DNA of 64,000 nt, from NCBI RefSeq assembly GCF_007827555.1, contig NZ_VISS01000014.1, positions 30,666-94,665 of the forward strand. Reading direction: 5' to 3'. This stretch comes from Aeribacillus composti (GTDB lineage: Bacteria; Bacillota; Bacilli; Bacillales; Aeribacillaceae). Position 1 is the stretch's first letter. Each line of letters begins with the position of its first letter. The position numbers were made by a program, and so were the translations under genes. Below the pieces are notes generated by a model. The model had not been told where the DNA came from and searched no databases. It saw only the letters and a list, made by a program, of their open reading frames with translations. This document shows positions 18,953-31,971 of the stretch, piece after piece.

Positions 18953-19849
18953 TTAAGCTTTTGCCTGCCGCTGTTTGGCTGCCTCATTTACTTGTTCATC
19001 AGCATGATAAGACGAACGGACTAACGGACCTGCCTCGCAATGGCTGAATCCTTTTGACAAAGCAATTTCTTTTAATTCTGCAAATTCATCTGGATGGTAA
19101 AATTTTTGAACTTTTAAATGTTTTTTCGTAGGCTGCAAATATTGTCCGATTGTGATGATGTCAACATGATTTGCACGAAGGTCATCCATCGCTTCGATAA
19201 TTTCTTCTTTCGTTTCCCCAAGCCCGATCATAATGCTTGATTTTGTCGGAATATCCGGATTGATTTCTTTTGCTCTCCGCAAAAACTCCAAAGAACGTTC
19301 ATAGGTTGCACGAGCGCGAACCCTTGGGGTTAAGCGCCGAACAGTTTCAATATTATGGTTTAAAATATCAGGTTTAGCATCCATTAATGTTTTTAAATTT
19401 TCGTACACTCCGCCCATGTCAGATGGAAGAACTTCTATTGTAGTAAATGGATTTTTTTTGCGCACAGCACGAACCGTTTCAGCAAAAACGGCTGCTCCGC
19501 CATCTTTCAAATCATCACGGGCAACTGCAGTGATGACAACATGCTTTAAGTTCATAATGCGGACGGAATCCGCTACACGCTCCGGCTCTTGCCAATCAAG
19601 CTCGGTTGGCAGTCCTGTTTTCACTGCACAGAAGCGGCATGCGCGTGTACAAACGCTTCCTAAAATCATAAATGTTGCCGTTCTTCTCACTGCCCAGCAT
19701 TCATGAATATTGGGGCATTTCGCTTCTTCACAAACCGTATGAAGCTTTTGCTCGCGCATCAATTTTTTTAACCCTGTGTAATTCTCGTTTGTATTTAATT
19801 TTATTTTAAGCCATTCAGGTTTTCGTAAACTTTCTTCTTTTTGAGCCAT
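18953..19849 (-). CDS. lipA: Lipoyl synthase
   Basis: A radical-SAM enzyme that inserts two sulfur atoms into the octanoyl chain bound to lipoyl domains. The auxiliary cluster ligands are Cys40, Cys45 and Cys51 ([12 protein letters not shown]), and the radical-SAM ligands are Cys67, Cys71 and Cys74 (CTRACRFC). The C-terminal RSSYHA serine ligand is also present. At 298 residues the length is normal. The ATG follows GGAGATGATG. It depends on Fe-S assembly, and its target gcvH lies 16 kb away in this window. Divergent from lytH. Confidence 0.96.
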   Translation of the reverse strand: MAQKEESLRKPEWLKIKLNTNENYTGLKKLMREQKLHTVCEEAKCPNIHECWAVRRTATFMILGSVCTRACRFCAVKTGLPTELDWQEPERVADSVRIMNLKHVVITAVARDDLKDGGAAVFAETVRAVRKKNPFTTIEVLPSDMGGVYENLKTLMDAKPDILNHNIETVRRLTPRVRARATYERSLEFLRRAKEINPDIPTKSSIMIGLGETKEEIIEAMDDLRANHVDIITIGQYLQPTKKHLKVQKFYHPDEFAELKEIALSKGFSHCEAGPLVRSSYHADEQVNEAAKQRQAKA

Positions 19850-20030
19850 TTTTCATCATCTCCAATATGTAATCATTAAAAAAATAAAGATGATACACTA
19901 TAGTCAATTTAACATAAGGAAAGATATTGGACAAGAAAAAGGAATTTTATATTCCTTCAATTTCCAGCCATTGAAACTTTACTTTTTTCTTACACTAAGA
20001 CATGACATGATGGAAAGGAGTTTATCAATT

Positions 20031-21023
20031 GTGGTTCTCAGAAAAATGTTATTATTGGCTGCACTTTTATCTTTATTTTCCAGCCATGCCAATGCGTCCA
20101 GTCAATTAACTGAACAACAAATAAATCATTTGCGAATGAGCCTGTATAAAAAGGTGGAAGCCATCACCCAGATTCCTTGGTATGTATTGGCTGCGTGCGA
20201 CCAATACGAACGAAACGTCAGAAAAATAAAAAATGATATCCCAAAACAAAAAGGAGTTATTGGCATTTACATTCCTCCTGATAAATGGGCTGGGACAGCC
20301 AATCCGAATTTGAACGACCAAAATCCGGTTAGCATTCAGCTATTTGGGGGAATCGGAATGGATGGAAACGGCGACGGCAAAGCGCAAATGGATCATGATG
20401 AAGATGTCTTATATAGTTTTGCACATTTTTTATCAAAATATGGTAATGATATAGAAAATTTAAAAATTGGTTTATGGTCTTATTATCACCGTGATAAAAC
20501 GGTCGGAATTATTTTAGGTCATATGAAATTGTTCAAACATTTCGGGCATCTGCAATTAAACGAGCATGCTTTTCCTCTTCCCGTCAGAACTGATTACAGC
20601 TACCGTGACACATGGGGAGATGCGCGCGGATGGGGCGGCCGGAGAATTCATGAAGGCACAGATATATTTGCACATTATGGCGTACCGGTTCGTTCCACTT
20701 GCTACGGAATTGTTGAAATGAAAGGCTGGAATCGCTATGGAGGCTGGAGAATCGGTATTCGGGACATTCAGAATACGTACCATTATTTTGCACATTTAAA
20801 CGGCTTTGCCAAAGACATTCACGTTGGACAAATCGTAAAACCGGGGCAAATCATCGGTTCTGTCGGAAGCAGCGGCTACGGACCTCCAGGAACATCTGGC
20901 AAATTCCCGCCGCACTTGCATTATGGGATGTATAAAGACAACGGTAAAACCGAGTGGTCTTTTGACCCTTATCCGCATTTAAAACTATGGGAACGGCTTG
21001 AATGGCAAAAAGAAAAAAAATAA
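20031..21023 (+). CDS. lytH: Spore cortex L-Ala-D-Glu endopeptidase LytH
   Basis: An M23 (LAS) metallopeptidase. In B. subtilis LytH trims cortex peptides to single L-alanine side chains in late sporulation. I take the GTG at 20031, 10 nt after GGAAAGGAG, giving a clean signal peptide (residues 1-23, cut after ANA) and 330 residues, close to the family length. The ATG at 19890 would add 47 unlikely codons. Zinc ligands are His207 and Asp211 (HEGTD) and His297 in PPHLHYG. A calcium-loop-like DGNGDGKAQMDHDED is at 111-125. The signal peptide directs export to the intermembrane space of the forespore. Confidence 0.9.
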   Translation: MVLRKMLLLAALLSLFSSHANASSQLTEQQINHLRMSLYKKVEAITQIPWYVLAACDQYERNVRKIKNDIPKQKGVIGIYIPPDKWAGTANPNLNDQNPVSIQLFGGIGMDGNGDGKAQMDHDEDVLYSFAHFLSKYGNDIENLKIGLWSYYHRDKTVGIILGHMKLFKHFGHLQLNEHAFPLPVRTDYSYRDTWGDARGWGGRRIHEGTDIFAHYGVPVRSTCYGIVEMKGWNRYGGWRIGIRDIQNTYHYFAHLNGFAKDIHVGQIVKPGQIIGSVGSSGYGPPGTSGKFPPHLHYGMYKDNGKTEWSFDPYPHLKLWERLEWQKEKK

Positions 21024-21056
21024 AGAGCCCGCACCAACTCAGGAACGGGCTCTTTA
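21022..21056 (+). terminator. Terminator after lytH
   Basis: A 10-bp stem AAAGAGCCCG/CGGGCTCTTT with a 14-nt loop right after the stop codon. Confidence 0.7.
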
Positions 21057-21275
21057 TGAATCAATTTTATGTTTTTTACTCGACTGAATGGCAATTACTT
21101 GCGACTATATCGCTGATCAAATGATAGAAAATACTTTTTCATGTCTGTTGAAAAAAAATCCATTAAGGAATACATCTTATTTAAATTCATAGATGGTACG
21201 TTTTGGAAACTTCTTTCATCTGTACACTATAGATGAGCAATAATCATTCTTTTATAAAAAGATAATGGTTGTTTT

Positions 21276-21584
21276 TTATTTTTCTACCATTTTCAATAGT
21301 GCTTCTTTGCCTGTCATCCCTGCTTTAATGCCAATTGCCTCCGCTTCTGTTGTGACTGATTCCAATGGGGCTTCAAGAAGCTGCTCAATTGTCCTCACTC
21401 CGACAGCGCGGCCGGCAATAATTTTTCTCTCTTTTAATTTTTCATTCAATAAGGCTACATCAAGCGCACCGCACATAATATAACCTTTTTCGGCTGTAAC
21501 AGCCATGAAATTCGTTTTTGGCAGCTGAATGGTAATGGCGGTAAATTGATGATCACCAATTTTAACCGGCGATACAGATACCAT
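21276..21584 (-). CDS. yunC: YunC family protein (DUF1805)
   Basis: A 102-residue protein with the DUF1805 pattern: GYIMCGALDVALLNEKL near 34-50, then RAVGVRTIEQLLEAPLESVT. Function is unknown. The ATG follows GGAAGGAGGG. It lies 57 bp after yunD in the same direction, so yunF-yunD-yunC may be one transcript. The yunB gene that separates lytH and yunC in B. subtilis is absent here. Confidence 0.87.
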   Translation of the reverse strand: MVSVSPVKIGDHQFTAITIQLPKTNFMAVTAEKGYIMCGALDVALLNEKLKERKIIAGRAVGVRTIEQLLEAPLESVTTEAEAIGIKAGMTGKEALLKMVEK

Positions 21585-21641
21585 AAAATACCCTCCTTCC
21601 CTACTTCACTTTATGAAAGGAAAGGTGATGTTGACAAAAAT

Positions 21642-23051
21642 TTATTGATGGATTTGCAGGAACTGTTTCGATAATTTCCAAGCAAGTACATCTCTTAGCA
21701 ATTCAGGCATGAAGTATATTTTATTCTTTACACGGCTTAATTGCGGATATAATGGACCTAATGTAAACATATCAATAGTTGCCACTGCATACACATGATT
21801 TTGATCAAGATGTTTTCCATTTACAAAGATCTTTTTCACATGTTCCTTGCCATCTTCCAACGTTTCCATGACCGTTTCAATGCCGTCAAAAACCATACGC
21901 CCCATTACTTTGCCTCTGAAGCCTAATCCTTTAAGCTTCAATTGCTCCATTTCTTTTGTCCGTGCTTGTAAAATAACTTCTTTTAATTGATCGCCTTGAA
22001 CCATGATTTTACAAGGATTAATCGGATGAGGACAAATACGGTGCAAATCGCCTTTTGTGACGAGTCCTTTCGGAAGCGATTCAAGCAATACTCCGGCATT
22101 CACCATGGAAACTTCCCCATCGCACCATTCTTTTAAAGCGGAAGCCAACAGCTTTGCAAATGGTGAATCTGAAAACCAATCAATCCGTAATTCTTCTTTT
22201 AATTCCACAACAGCTTCGTTAAGTTTTTGAGCACTTTCAGCTTTTTTTTGATCAAGCCACTTTATGGTAAAAACATCTTCTTTTTCAATCGTTTTCGTTT
22301 CAATAATCTCCGCTTTTTTATTTACCAGCTTCTTTTGAGCAGAGTCGATCTTAAGTTCAATATGTCCAAGCCACTGTCCAAACTTTCCTGCTCCCGCCAA
22401 AAGCGTATTGCCTACATGCTTTCCACGATCAAGCACATGATGTGTATGGGCTCCTAATATAACATCGATATCAGGAAATTGTTGAGCAATCCATTCATCA
22501 TCGGATATTCCAAGGTGTGATAAAAGAATGATAACATCTGCTTTGCCCCGGATTTCCTCCAATGTTTCTTTTATATTTGCCATCGGTTCTGTTATCATCC
22601 ACCCTAACTGACGGTAAAATTGCTCAAAGCAAACCGTTACGCCTAAAATACCGATTCGGACTCCATTTTGTAAATGTTTAATCACATAAGGCTTTGCCCA
22701 TTTTGGTCTAGTACCGTCTAAGTAAAATAAATTAGACACAATGACAGGGAATTGTGCATGATTATACAGCCGATCCAATGCTTCAAAAGGAAGAGTAATT
22801 CCTTCATTATTTCCAATCGTTATTGCATCTGGAGTTAAATGATTCAGCAGCTCAACATTTGCGACTCCCCCGGTCGCTTCAGTAATTGGGTGAAAGCGAT
22901 CGACGTGATCGCCGATATCGAATAAAAAAACAGTTTCGTTTTTACTTTTATGAATATGTTTTTTTGTTTTTAGATAATGAACGATTTTCGGCCAATTTTC
23001 AAAATGACTGTGCAGATCATTCGTATGATATATATGAACCGTCTCAATCAA
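21642..23051 (-). CDS. yunD: YunD, calcineurin-like phosphoesterase / 5'-nucleotidase family
   Basis: A 469-residue metallophosphoesterase of the 5'-nucleotidase/UDP-sugar hydrolase family. The metal motifs are visible: HTNDLHSHF near residue 8, FDIGDHVD, IGNNEG (GN-D/E), LSHLG and GAHTHH. The C-terminal nucleotidase domain follows (about 290-460). There is no signal peptide, so unlike the periplasmic enzymes it is cytosolic. The start is the TTG at 23051, nine nt after AAGGAG, overlapping the yunF end by 8 bp; the longer frame from 23102 lacks a ribosome site and family support. Confidence 0.87.
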   Translation of the reverse strand: MIETVHIYHTNDLHSHFENWPKIVHYLKTKKHIHKSKNETVFLFDIGDHVDRFHPITEATGGVANVELLNHLTPDAITIGNNEGITLPFEALDRLYNHAQFPVIVSNLFYLDGTRPKWAKPYVIKHLQNGVRIGILGVTVCFEQFYRQLGWMITEPMANIKETLEEIRGKADVIILLSHLGISDDEWIAQQFPDIDVILGAHTHHVLDRGKHVGNTLLAGAGKFGQWLGHIELKIDSAQKKLVNKKAEIIETKTIEKEDVFTIKWLDQKKAESAQKLNEAVVELKEELRIDWFSDSPFAKLLASALKEWCDGEVSMVNAGVLLESLPKGLVTKGDLHRICPHPINPCKIMVQGDQLKEVILQARTKEMEQLKLKGLGFRGKVMGRMVFDGIETVMETLEDGKEHVKKIFVNGKHLDQNHVYAVATIDMFTLGPLYPQLSRVKNKIYFMPELLRDVLAWKLSKQFLQIHQ

Positions 23052-23934
23052 AGTCGCTCTCTCCTTCAGTCGGATACTTTTCAAAACACTCAAATAAATC
23101 AAGCTGCCTTGGCGCTAAATCATGATATGTAATTCCTAACTTTTTCATCAGTTCTTTTCCATTGTCCGCCGCGTCTCCGCCCGAGTTGTTGTTGAAAATG
23201 AGATAGAGATCTTTAGTTTGCTTTTTCAGCATTTTTATGTGTCCTTTCCATTCATCAAGCTCTTGTTCATTATATCTATATAAATATCGTACTTCACGCC
23301 AATTCCCTTCTTTTGGCCTCAGCCATCCATGAACATTTCGTCCATGAAATCTTACCAAGGTCTTTTCTCTATTCGTGCAATATAATACGGTCGGAACTGA
23401 ATTTTCCCCTGCCTGCGGCTCATCACAAATGGTGTGAATCCACCCTTCCTTCTCCATGAATTGAAGCGTTTTTTCATAATATGTAGGAAGGAACCAGGAG
23501 CGGTGGCGAAATTCTAGTGCACAAGGGGCATCCTTCATTTGCTCTTTGCACCATCGCAAGAAATCAACATTTTCTCTTTTGCAGTGAAACCAAGGGGGAA
23601 ATTGAAAAAGAACCATTGCCAATTTATTCGCTTCTTGAAAGGGCTGAATCATTTTATAAAAAGCAGCGAACATTTCTGAGCGGCTTTCGAAAGATCCTAA
23701 GCCTGTTTCGTGTCCAGTCATTCCTTTATACGCCTTTACAATGAATTGAAAATTTTTGGGCGTCTCGTTCACCCATTTTCGAACGTTTTTCTCAGGCTGT
23801 ATCGAATAAAAAGTGGAATCGACCTCAACAACAGGAAAATGTCCTGCATAAATCGTTAATTTATCATTCGATGATGTTCCGGATGGATAGAGAGAATCAT
23901 GATCTCCCCAACCTGTCAAGCCTATGTAAATCAT
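23044..23934 (-). CDS. yunF: YunF, DUF72 TIM-barrel protein
   Basis: A 296-residue DUF72 protein starting with the family motif YIGLTGWGDHDSLYP, followed by EVDSTFY and ALEFRHRSW, which are the conserved patches of this TIM-barrel group. The family is sometimes linked with DNA or sugar metabolism, but the activity is unknown. It overlaps yunD by 8 bp, so the two are probably co-translated. It starts with ATG at 23934; the preceding AGGAGTAAGAA is a fair ribosome site. Confidence 0.85.
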   Translation of the reverse strand: MIYIGLTGWGDHDSLYPSGTSSNDKLTIYAGHFPVVEVDSTFYSIQPEKNVRKWVNETPKNFQFIVKAYKGMTGHETGLGSFESRSEMFAAFYKMIQPFQEANKLAMVLFQFPPWFHCKRENVDFLRWCKEQMKDAPCALEFRHRSWFLPTYYEKTLQFMEKEGWIHTICDEPQAGENSVPTVLYCTNREKTLVRFHGRNVHGWLRPKEGNWREVRYLYRYNEQELDEWKGHIKMLKKQTKDLYLIFNNNSGGDAADNGKELMKKLGITYHDLAPRQLDLFECFEKYPTEGESDFD

Positions 23935-24405
23935 TTCTTACTCCTATCAATGTAGTCTTTATATACTCATCATAATACAGCATCGAAAAAGATTCACGAT
24001 TTAAGCACTTTTTTGTTATAAAAGGCTGGCAGTATTTTTGGACATTGTATTTATAACAACAATAAAAATAAAGAGTTTTGCAACAAAAAAGTTCAAATAT
24101 CTCATCCTGTACAGTTGCTGATCGAAGAAACAGGTAAAGTAAAGATGTTATAAGGATCTATGATCAGGAAATAATTCACAGATTCATCATTTACAACTTG
24201 AAAAAGCTGATGCTGCCAATTGGACTACTTCAGATAGAAAAATTACAGAAAATGGTATAATAAACATATAAGAGCACAGTTTGGCCAAATGATAAAATAC
24301 ACCGTATTCTACAATTTTAGTAACCTCATACAACTGTAAAAGGATTTCCACAGAAAGATTGTTAGTCCTTGCTGGATGAATGATAAAAGGAGTGATAGCC
24401 ACAAC
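23935..24405. other. Intergenic region, no gene supported
   Basis: About 470 AT-rich bp upstream of the SUKH gene. A 71-codon minus frame here lacks a ribosome site and looks accidental. I see no clear promoter, repeat or RNA. Confidence 0.45.
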
Positions 24406-24915
24406 ATGTCAGTACGAATCAAAATGACTTTAGATGCTTTGAATAAAAGACTAGATGAAAAGAATATGCTGGTTGTTCAAAATGAAGAAGGATTTTTAGG
24501 AAAACTACAATTTCGTTTCAATCCCCCTGTAACAGATGAAGAAATCAAGAAGCTGCCTTTTAATATTCCTAGTGACTATGAAGACTTTCTGAAAATATGT
24601 AATGGTGCTACATTATTTGATGATCCTGAAAACGGAGGTGGACTGCAATTATTATCTGTCGAAGAGATACTAGAGGATTATCAATATATTGATTATCCTC
24701 CAGATTGGTTTCCTATTGGATATGGCTACGATGGCTGCCGGCTCATTATAGCTTTAGCTCCCGAAAGAAAAGGATATCTTTATTGGCTTGACAACGGCGG
24801 AAGTTTGGACGATCCGTTTGGGTTTCTAAACCTGACTTTTGAAAAATGGTTTGATTACTTTATAGTAGCCCAAGGTAGTAAGTTTTGGGAATGGATATGG
24901 GATTTTAATAGGTAA
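24406..24915 (+). CDS. SMI1/KNR4 (SUKH-1) family protein, probable orphan immunity protein
   Basis: A 169-residue acidic protein with the SUKH pattern: PPVTDEEIKKLPFNIPSDY near 42-60 followed by FLKICNGATLFDD. The late residues FGFLNLTFEKWFDYFIVAQG match the family end. SUKH proteins are immunity proteins for polymorphic or contact-dependent toxins, or loose regulators. No toxin gene lies beside it, only decayed sequence. The ATG at 24406 is 13 nt after AAAGGAG, slightly far; an ATG at 24376 would add ten residues. The patch between the yun genes and suf is not part of the B. subtilis order, so acquisition is likely. Confidence 0.75.
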   Translation: MSVRIKMTLDALNKRLDEKNMLVVQNEEGFLGKLQFRFNPPVTDEEIKKLPFNIPSDYEDFLKICNGATLFDDPENGGGLQLLSVEEILEDYQYIDYPPDWFPIGYGYDGCRLIIALAPERKGYLYWLDNGGSLDDPFGFLNLTFEKWFDYFIVAQGSKFWEWIWDFNR

Positions 24916-25140
24916 ATTATCGCTTAGGGCTAAATATATTTTGATCGTATAAATGAGTCTGCTTCTTCTTTATGAAAGGATCTCATTAAAAAGGATGAGG
25001 CTTCAGAAAATGACGCGCAATACATATGTATTGCGGTGGTTGTGTTGAAGATCGTGAAAGAAGCCGTGATTGTTTCTCTTGTACTCCATAATTATATATT
25101 TTAGGAACAGTTATATTTGGCCAACATCTTATACTCCTAA

Positions 25141-25302
25141 TATGATGAATTTTTATTAGGAGATGAAATTACTGCAAATAATATAGCATTTGGTTTTATC
25201 AATCCATTATTTTTCTTGTTATCTTTTATTCTCCTTGCAGTAATTTGCGGCTCGGTTTTATTTTTGTATGAGAAGATGTTCAAGCCTCATAGAAAAACGT
25301 AA
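25141..25302 (+). pseudogene. Membrane-protein fragment, unrecognised
   Basis: An open stretch without a start codon encodes about 53 residues with one long hydrophobic segment (FINPLFFLLSFILLAVICGS) ending in a basic tail. A stop codon lies directly upstream, so only a C-terminal remnant remains. I cannot name the family. Confidence 0.4.
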
Positions 25303-25520
25303 GCCATCATTTATGGTGTTCTAGAGGAGAGGGGCAAGCGAAATTTTAAAGCCTTCTGATTCTTCTTTCTCACAGCCACTATTGGCATTGGAGAAAAGCT
25401 GTTATGCAATGTAAACTATTAGAAATAGTCCGGTGAGTGACGTTTCCTGCTTGTGACCGCCACAGAAGTGTGCAAACATGCAAACTCCCTGTTTTTTCTT
25501 TACATGATGCTCTCCTTTAG

Positions 25521-25643
25521 CTGGAGCGAAAGATTAAGATACTAAAGCATAAAAATACCGCTGACACATATCTCCATGTGACCAAGAAAATTGAGGACGA
25601 GGCACTGGAGTTGTATCAACGGTATACAAACATGAATATCTAA
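25521..25643 (+). pseudogene. Tyrosine recombinase (phage integrase) C-terminal remnant
   Basis: About 40 codons read LERKIKILKHKNTADTYLHV then TKKIEDEALELYQ. HKNTADTYLHVTKK has the layout of the end of a site-specific integrase, where the tyrosine is the nucleophile. A TAG stop just upstream and the lack of a start show it is a relic. It lies 18 bp before repeat copy B, suggesting an old integration event between yunF and sufB. Confidence 0.6.
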
Positions 25644-25661
25644 TTTTTGTGGGTGAATTGT

Positions 25662-25781
25662 GGGACTGTCCGAAAAGTCAAATCCCCATTGAAAACAAAA
25701 AATTATAAACACCGATATATCAACTTTTCTAAAATAATGGGGGCGTCAATAAGCCGTAAAAACGACTTATTAGACACCCCC
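25662..25781 (-). repeat. Dispersed repeat, copy B (about 120 bp)
   Basis: Same element as 4195-4316 and 36981-37102. Read on the minus strand it begins GGGTGTCTAATAAGTC about 15 nt after the sufB stop and ends GGACAGTCCC. The hairpin GGGTGTC…GACGCCCCC is kept. Confidence 0.8.
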
Positions 25782-25796
25782 TTAGTATTATAAGGA

Positions 25797-27194
25797 TTAT
25801 CCAATACTTCCTTCCATTTCAAACTTGATGAGGCGGTTCATTTCAACGGCGTATTCCATTGGCAGCTCTTTTGTGAATGGTTCAATGAATCCCATAACGA
25901 TCATTTCGGTTGCTTCCTCTTCAGAAATGCCGCGGCTCATGAGATAAAACAGCTGCTCTTCAGATACTTTCGATACTTTTGCTTCATGTTCCAAAGATAT
26001 ATTATCGTTTAGGATTTCATTATATGGAATCGTGTCGGAAGTTGATTGGTTATCCATGATTAATGTGTCGCATTCAATGTTTGCACGTGCTCCATCTGCT
26101 TTCCGACCAAAATGGACAATACCTCGGTACGTTACTTTTCCACCTTGTTTCGAGATCGATTTCGAAACAATCGTAGATGAAGTATTCGGCGCTAAATGAA
26201 GCATTTTCGCTCCTGCATCTTGATGTTGACCTTTACCGGCAAGGGCAATGGACAATGTCATGCCCCGTGCACCTTCACCTTTCAATACGACTGCAGGATA
26301 TTTCATAGTTAATTTCGAACCGATGTTTCCGTCAATCCATTCCATTGTTGCATTTTCTTCACAAACCGCACGTTTCGTTACTAAGTTATACACATTGTTT
26401 GCCCAGTTTTGAATCGTTGTATAGCGGCAATAGGCTCCCTTTTTCACAATGATTTCTACAACAGCACTGTGCAGCGAGTTAGTTGTGTAGACAGGCGCCG
26501 TACATCCTTCAACATAATGAACGTGGGCACCTTCATCAACTATAATTAACGTACGTTCAAATTGTCCCATGTTTTCTGAATTAATTCGGAAATATGCTTG
26601 CAAAGGCGTATCAACTTTTACTCCAGGCGGAACGTAAATAAATGAACCCCCTGACCAAACTGCAGAGTTTAAAGCGGCAAATTTGTTATCAGTCGGCGGA
26701 ACGACCGTCGCCCAATATTTTTTAAAGATGTCCTCGTTTTCTTTTAAGGCGCTGTCTGTATCTTTAAAAATGATGCCCATTTTTTCAAGGTCTTCTTTCA
26801 TATTGTGATACACAACTTCTGATTCGTATTGGGCAGAAACACCTGCTAAATATTTTTGTTCCGCTTCAGGAATTCCGAGCTTATCAAAAGTGCGTTTAAT
26901 TTCTTCTGGAACTTCATCCCAAGAACGTCCTGAGTGTTCAGAAGGTTTTACGTAATAAGTAATTTCATCGAAATCTAAAGCAGACAAATCGCCGCCCCAT
27001 TGAGGCATTGGCATTTTATAAAAATGGTCTAAAGCTTTCAAGCGGAATTGCAGCATCCACTCAGGCTCATTTTTCATTTTCGAAATTTGTTCAACAATTT
27101 CTCTTGTCAATCCGCGTTCTGCTCGGTATATAGAAACGTCTTTATCGACAAAGCCATACTTATAATCGCCTATTTCAGGCATTTTTTTCGCCAT
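25797..27194 (-). CDS. sufB: Fe-S cluster assembly scaffold SufB
   Basis: A 465-residue SufB, which with SufC and SufD forms the SufBC2D complex where Fe-S clusters are built in the cytosol. Conserved patches include [21 protein letters not shown] and the C-terminal [17 protein letters not shown]. The cysteine of the family cluster-transfer site is in [12 protein letters not shown]. The ATG follows GGAGTGAGAAAG. It is the last gene of sufC-sufD-sufS-sufU-sufB, the Bacillus order. A repeat copy with hairpin lies just after its stop. Confidence 0.95.
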   Translation of the reverse strand: MAKKMPEIGDYKYGFVDKDVSIYRAERGLTREIVEQISKMKNEPEWMLQFRLKALDHFYKMPMPQWGGDLSALDFDEITYYVKPSEHSGRSWDEVPEEIKRTFDKLGIPEAEQKYLAGVSAQYESEVVYHNMKEDLEKMGIIFKDTDSALKENEDIFKKYWATVVPPTDNKFAALNSAVWSGGSFIYVPPGVKVDTPLQAYFRINSENMGQFERTLIIVDEGAHVHYVEGCTAPVYTTNSLHSAVVEIIVKKGAYCRYTTIQNWANNVYNLVTKRAVCEENATMEWIDGNIGSKLTMKYPAVVLKGEGARGMTLSIALAGKGQHQDAGAKMLHLAPNTSSTIVSKSISKQGGKVTYRGIVHFGRKADGARANIECDTLIMDNQSTSDTIPYNEILNDNISLEHEAKVSKVSEEQLFYLMSRGISEEEATEMIVMGFIEPFTKELPMEYAVEMNRLIKFEMEGSIG

Positions 27195-27225
27195 ACTTTC
27201 TCACTCCAATCTAATTTAAATTTTA

Positions 27226-30180
<2,955 letters not shown>

Positions 30181-30197
30181 TTTGATCCTCCTAACGC

Positions 30198-30983
30198 TTA
30201 CGCTTCTTGCCCTACTGTTTCGTCTTCGATGCCTAATTCCTTTTTAATCCAGTCATATCCTTCTGCTTCAAGACGCTGAGCTAGTTCTGCTCCGCCGGAT
30301 TTCACGATTCTTCCTTGCATCATAACATGAACAAAATCTGGTGTAATATAGTTTAACAGACGTTGATAGTGTGTAATAATCAGGCAGCCAAACTCAGGGC
30401 TCCGCATTTCGTTGATACCTTTGGAAACAATTTTCAACGCATCAATATCTAAGCCTGAATCAATTTCGTCCAAGATGGCAATCTTAGGCTCAAGCATCAT
30501 TAATTGAAGTATTTCATTCCGCTTTTTCTCACCGCCCGAGAATCCTTCATTTAAATATCGCTGCGCCATCCCTTGATCCATTTCAAGAAATTCCATTTTT
30601 TCATCCATTTTGCGAATAAATTTCATTAAAGAAATTTCGTTGCCTTCGCCTCGGCGGGCGTTGATAGCTGAACGCAAGAAATCAGCATTTGTGACTCCGC
30701 TGATCTCACTTGGATATTGCATGGCAAGAAAAAGTCCTGCACGCGCACGCTCATCTACTTCCATCTCAAGCACATCTTGTCCGTCGAGAGTTATGGATCC
30801 TTGTGTCACTTCATATTTTGGATGTCCCATGATCGCGGAGGAAAGAGTTGATTTTCCTGTTCCGTTCGGCCCCATGATCGCATGAATTTCTCCGCCTTTT
30901 ATTTCAAGGTTCACACCTTTTAAAATTTCTTTCCCTTCTACGGAAACATGCAAATCTTTAATCGTTAATGTAGATCCTGACAT
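30198..30983 (-). CDS. sufC: SufC, ABC-type ATPase of the Fe-S scaffold
   Basis: A 261-residue soluble ATPase of the SufBC2D complex. Walker [10 protein letters not shown] is near residues 37-45, signature FSGGEKKR, and Walker [13 protein letters not shown]. The start is the ATG at 30983 ([13 protein letters not shown]), 8 nt after GGAGG, which agrees with the family; ten upstream in-frame codons are not likely used. It is the first gene of the operon. The AT-rich region upstream contains TTGTAT-17 nt-TAAAAT, a weak promoter candidate, and a TGAGAAT direct repeat only loosely like a Fur site. Confidence 0.95.
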   Translation of the reverse strand: MSGSTLTIKDLHVSVEGKEILKGVNLEIKGGEIHAIMGPNGTGKSTLSSAIMGHPKYEVTQGSITLDGQDVLEMEVDERARAGLFLAMQYPSEISGVTNADFLRSAINARRGEGNEISLMKFIRKMDEKMEFLEMDQGMAQRYLNEGFSGGEKKRNEILQLMMLEPKIAILDEIDSGLDIDALKIVSKGINEMRSPEFGCLIITHYQRLLNYITPDFVHVMMQGRIVKSGGAELAQRLEAEGYDWIKKELGIEDETVGQEA

Positions 30984-31180
30984 AACCAATACCTCCATTA
31001 ATCTATAGGTCAAATATTAATATCATTCTCAATTTATTCTCATTATTATTTTATAACAAATTAAAAGTGAATACAACCTTTTAATATCTCACAACATTAT
31101 TCATATTACCAAATTTTTAGGAACAAAGTATATAGTCATCTTAGTATCATTCAAACAAACTTGTTGTATGTATTCAATAA

Positions 31181-31208
31181 AAAGAAAAACCAGTCTTTGC
31201 CGACTGGC
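31181..31208 (-). terminator. Strong terminator upstream of the suf promoter
   Basis: On the minus strand a stem CCAGTC/GACTGG is followed by TTTTTCTTTTT. It lies directly after the stop of the 63-codon frame at 31213-31404, which implies that something on that strand is transcribed. Confidence 0.7.
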
Positions 31209-31212
31209 TGAT

Positions 31213-31404
31213 TTAGTTTAGCGTAGACAAAAACAATTTCCCTTTCAGATTAGCTGTTACAATTTGGCTGCTGCGGTAATTTCGTTCTCTTTTTCTTTCA
31301 ACCTTCATTCGCTTCTTATGTGTTCTCCTATATTCGTTATATCCCATTCCGTGAAATTGATGCATTGCTTTTTCCATTTCAGACGTAAATTTAATGTCTA
31401 TCAT
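31213..31404 (-). CDS. Small basic protein, hypothetical
   Basis: A 63-codon frame, strongly basic in the middle (YRRTHKKRMKVERKRERN). No convincing ribosome site precedes the ATG at 31404, and I do not recognise a family. The reason to list it is the good terminator right behind its stop codon, 220 bp upstream of sufC. It may be a remnant of a longer gene. Confidence 0.35.
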   Translation of the reverse strand: MIDIKFTSEMEKAMHQFHGMGYNEYRRTHKKRMKVERKRERNYRSSQIVTANLKGKLFLSTLN

Positions 31405-31602
31405 TTCTTGGTTTAAATAAATAATGAACCAATCCTTTCATTTTTTATACAATTTAATGTTAGCAATGATTACAGCTTGCAAGCAACCTGCTGTATCGCT
31501 GATTAAAACAGCTTAAAACCCATTTTAAGCCAATGAGAAAGGATTAAAGGTTCAATCTTACAAATGCTCCAAAATACTGAAAATTACATCTTTATTTGTT
31601 TT

Positions 31603-31950
31603 TCATGCAAAACATTCCGTTCTAAATGCGGCCGCTAAGCTCATCACAATTCCTTCTTCGAAAGCTGGTGCAAATCCTGCTGCTTCATATATTTCCTTTC
31701 GGCTGCATTCCCGCTGGAGAGAAAAAATACAATATTCATCTTGCATTTGACACTGATCGTTCATGCTATTGATAGCTCAACCTTTTTGAAACAAGCAATT
31801 GTAAAATTATGTTGAGTAAATGCCCCATTCCCTTTCTTATGTTCTGCTGATGCGCTTAATTGAAATGAACAGCACTTTCTATTTGCTTTTTTGGCTGCAT
31901 AAATTTCACCTAAGTTCGTACGATTTTTCTTAAATGAAATTTTGTCCAAA
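31603..31950 (-). pseudogene. Decayed carboxymuconolactone decarboxylase/AhpD-like gene (yurZ position)
   Basis: Two short minus-strand frames abut as ATGA at 31761-31764. The upstream one carries LGEIYAAKKA… and ASAEHKK. The downstream one reads CSRKEIYEAAGFAPAFEEGI followed by VMSLAAA. Together they follow the order of an AhpD/CMD-family protein (…LSxxHKELIALA…CxxCIxxH…ATREEIYEAAGVAxAFGGGxxMSY) with frameshifts and lost residues. B. subtilis has the CMD-like gene yurZ exactly here, between sufC and metQ. The catalytic CxxC is not intact, so it is a pseudogene; the assignment rests on the pattern and the synteny. Confidence 0.5.
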
Positions 31951-31971
31951 CAATACCAGCTCAGCTTGATC

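Noticed and set aside
31020..31075. Fur box in front of the suf operon
   Set aside because: TGAGAAT repeats are present but the second half-site does not fit the 7-1-7 palindrome.
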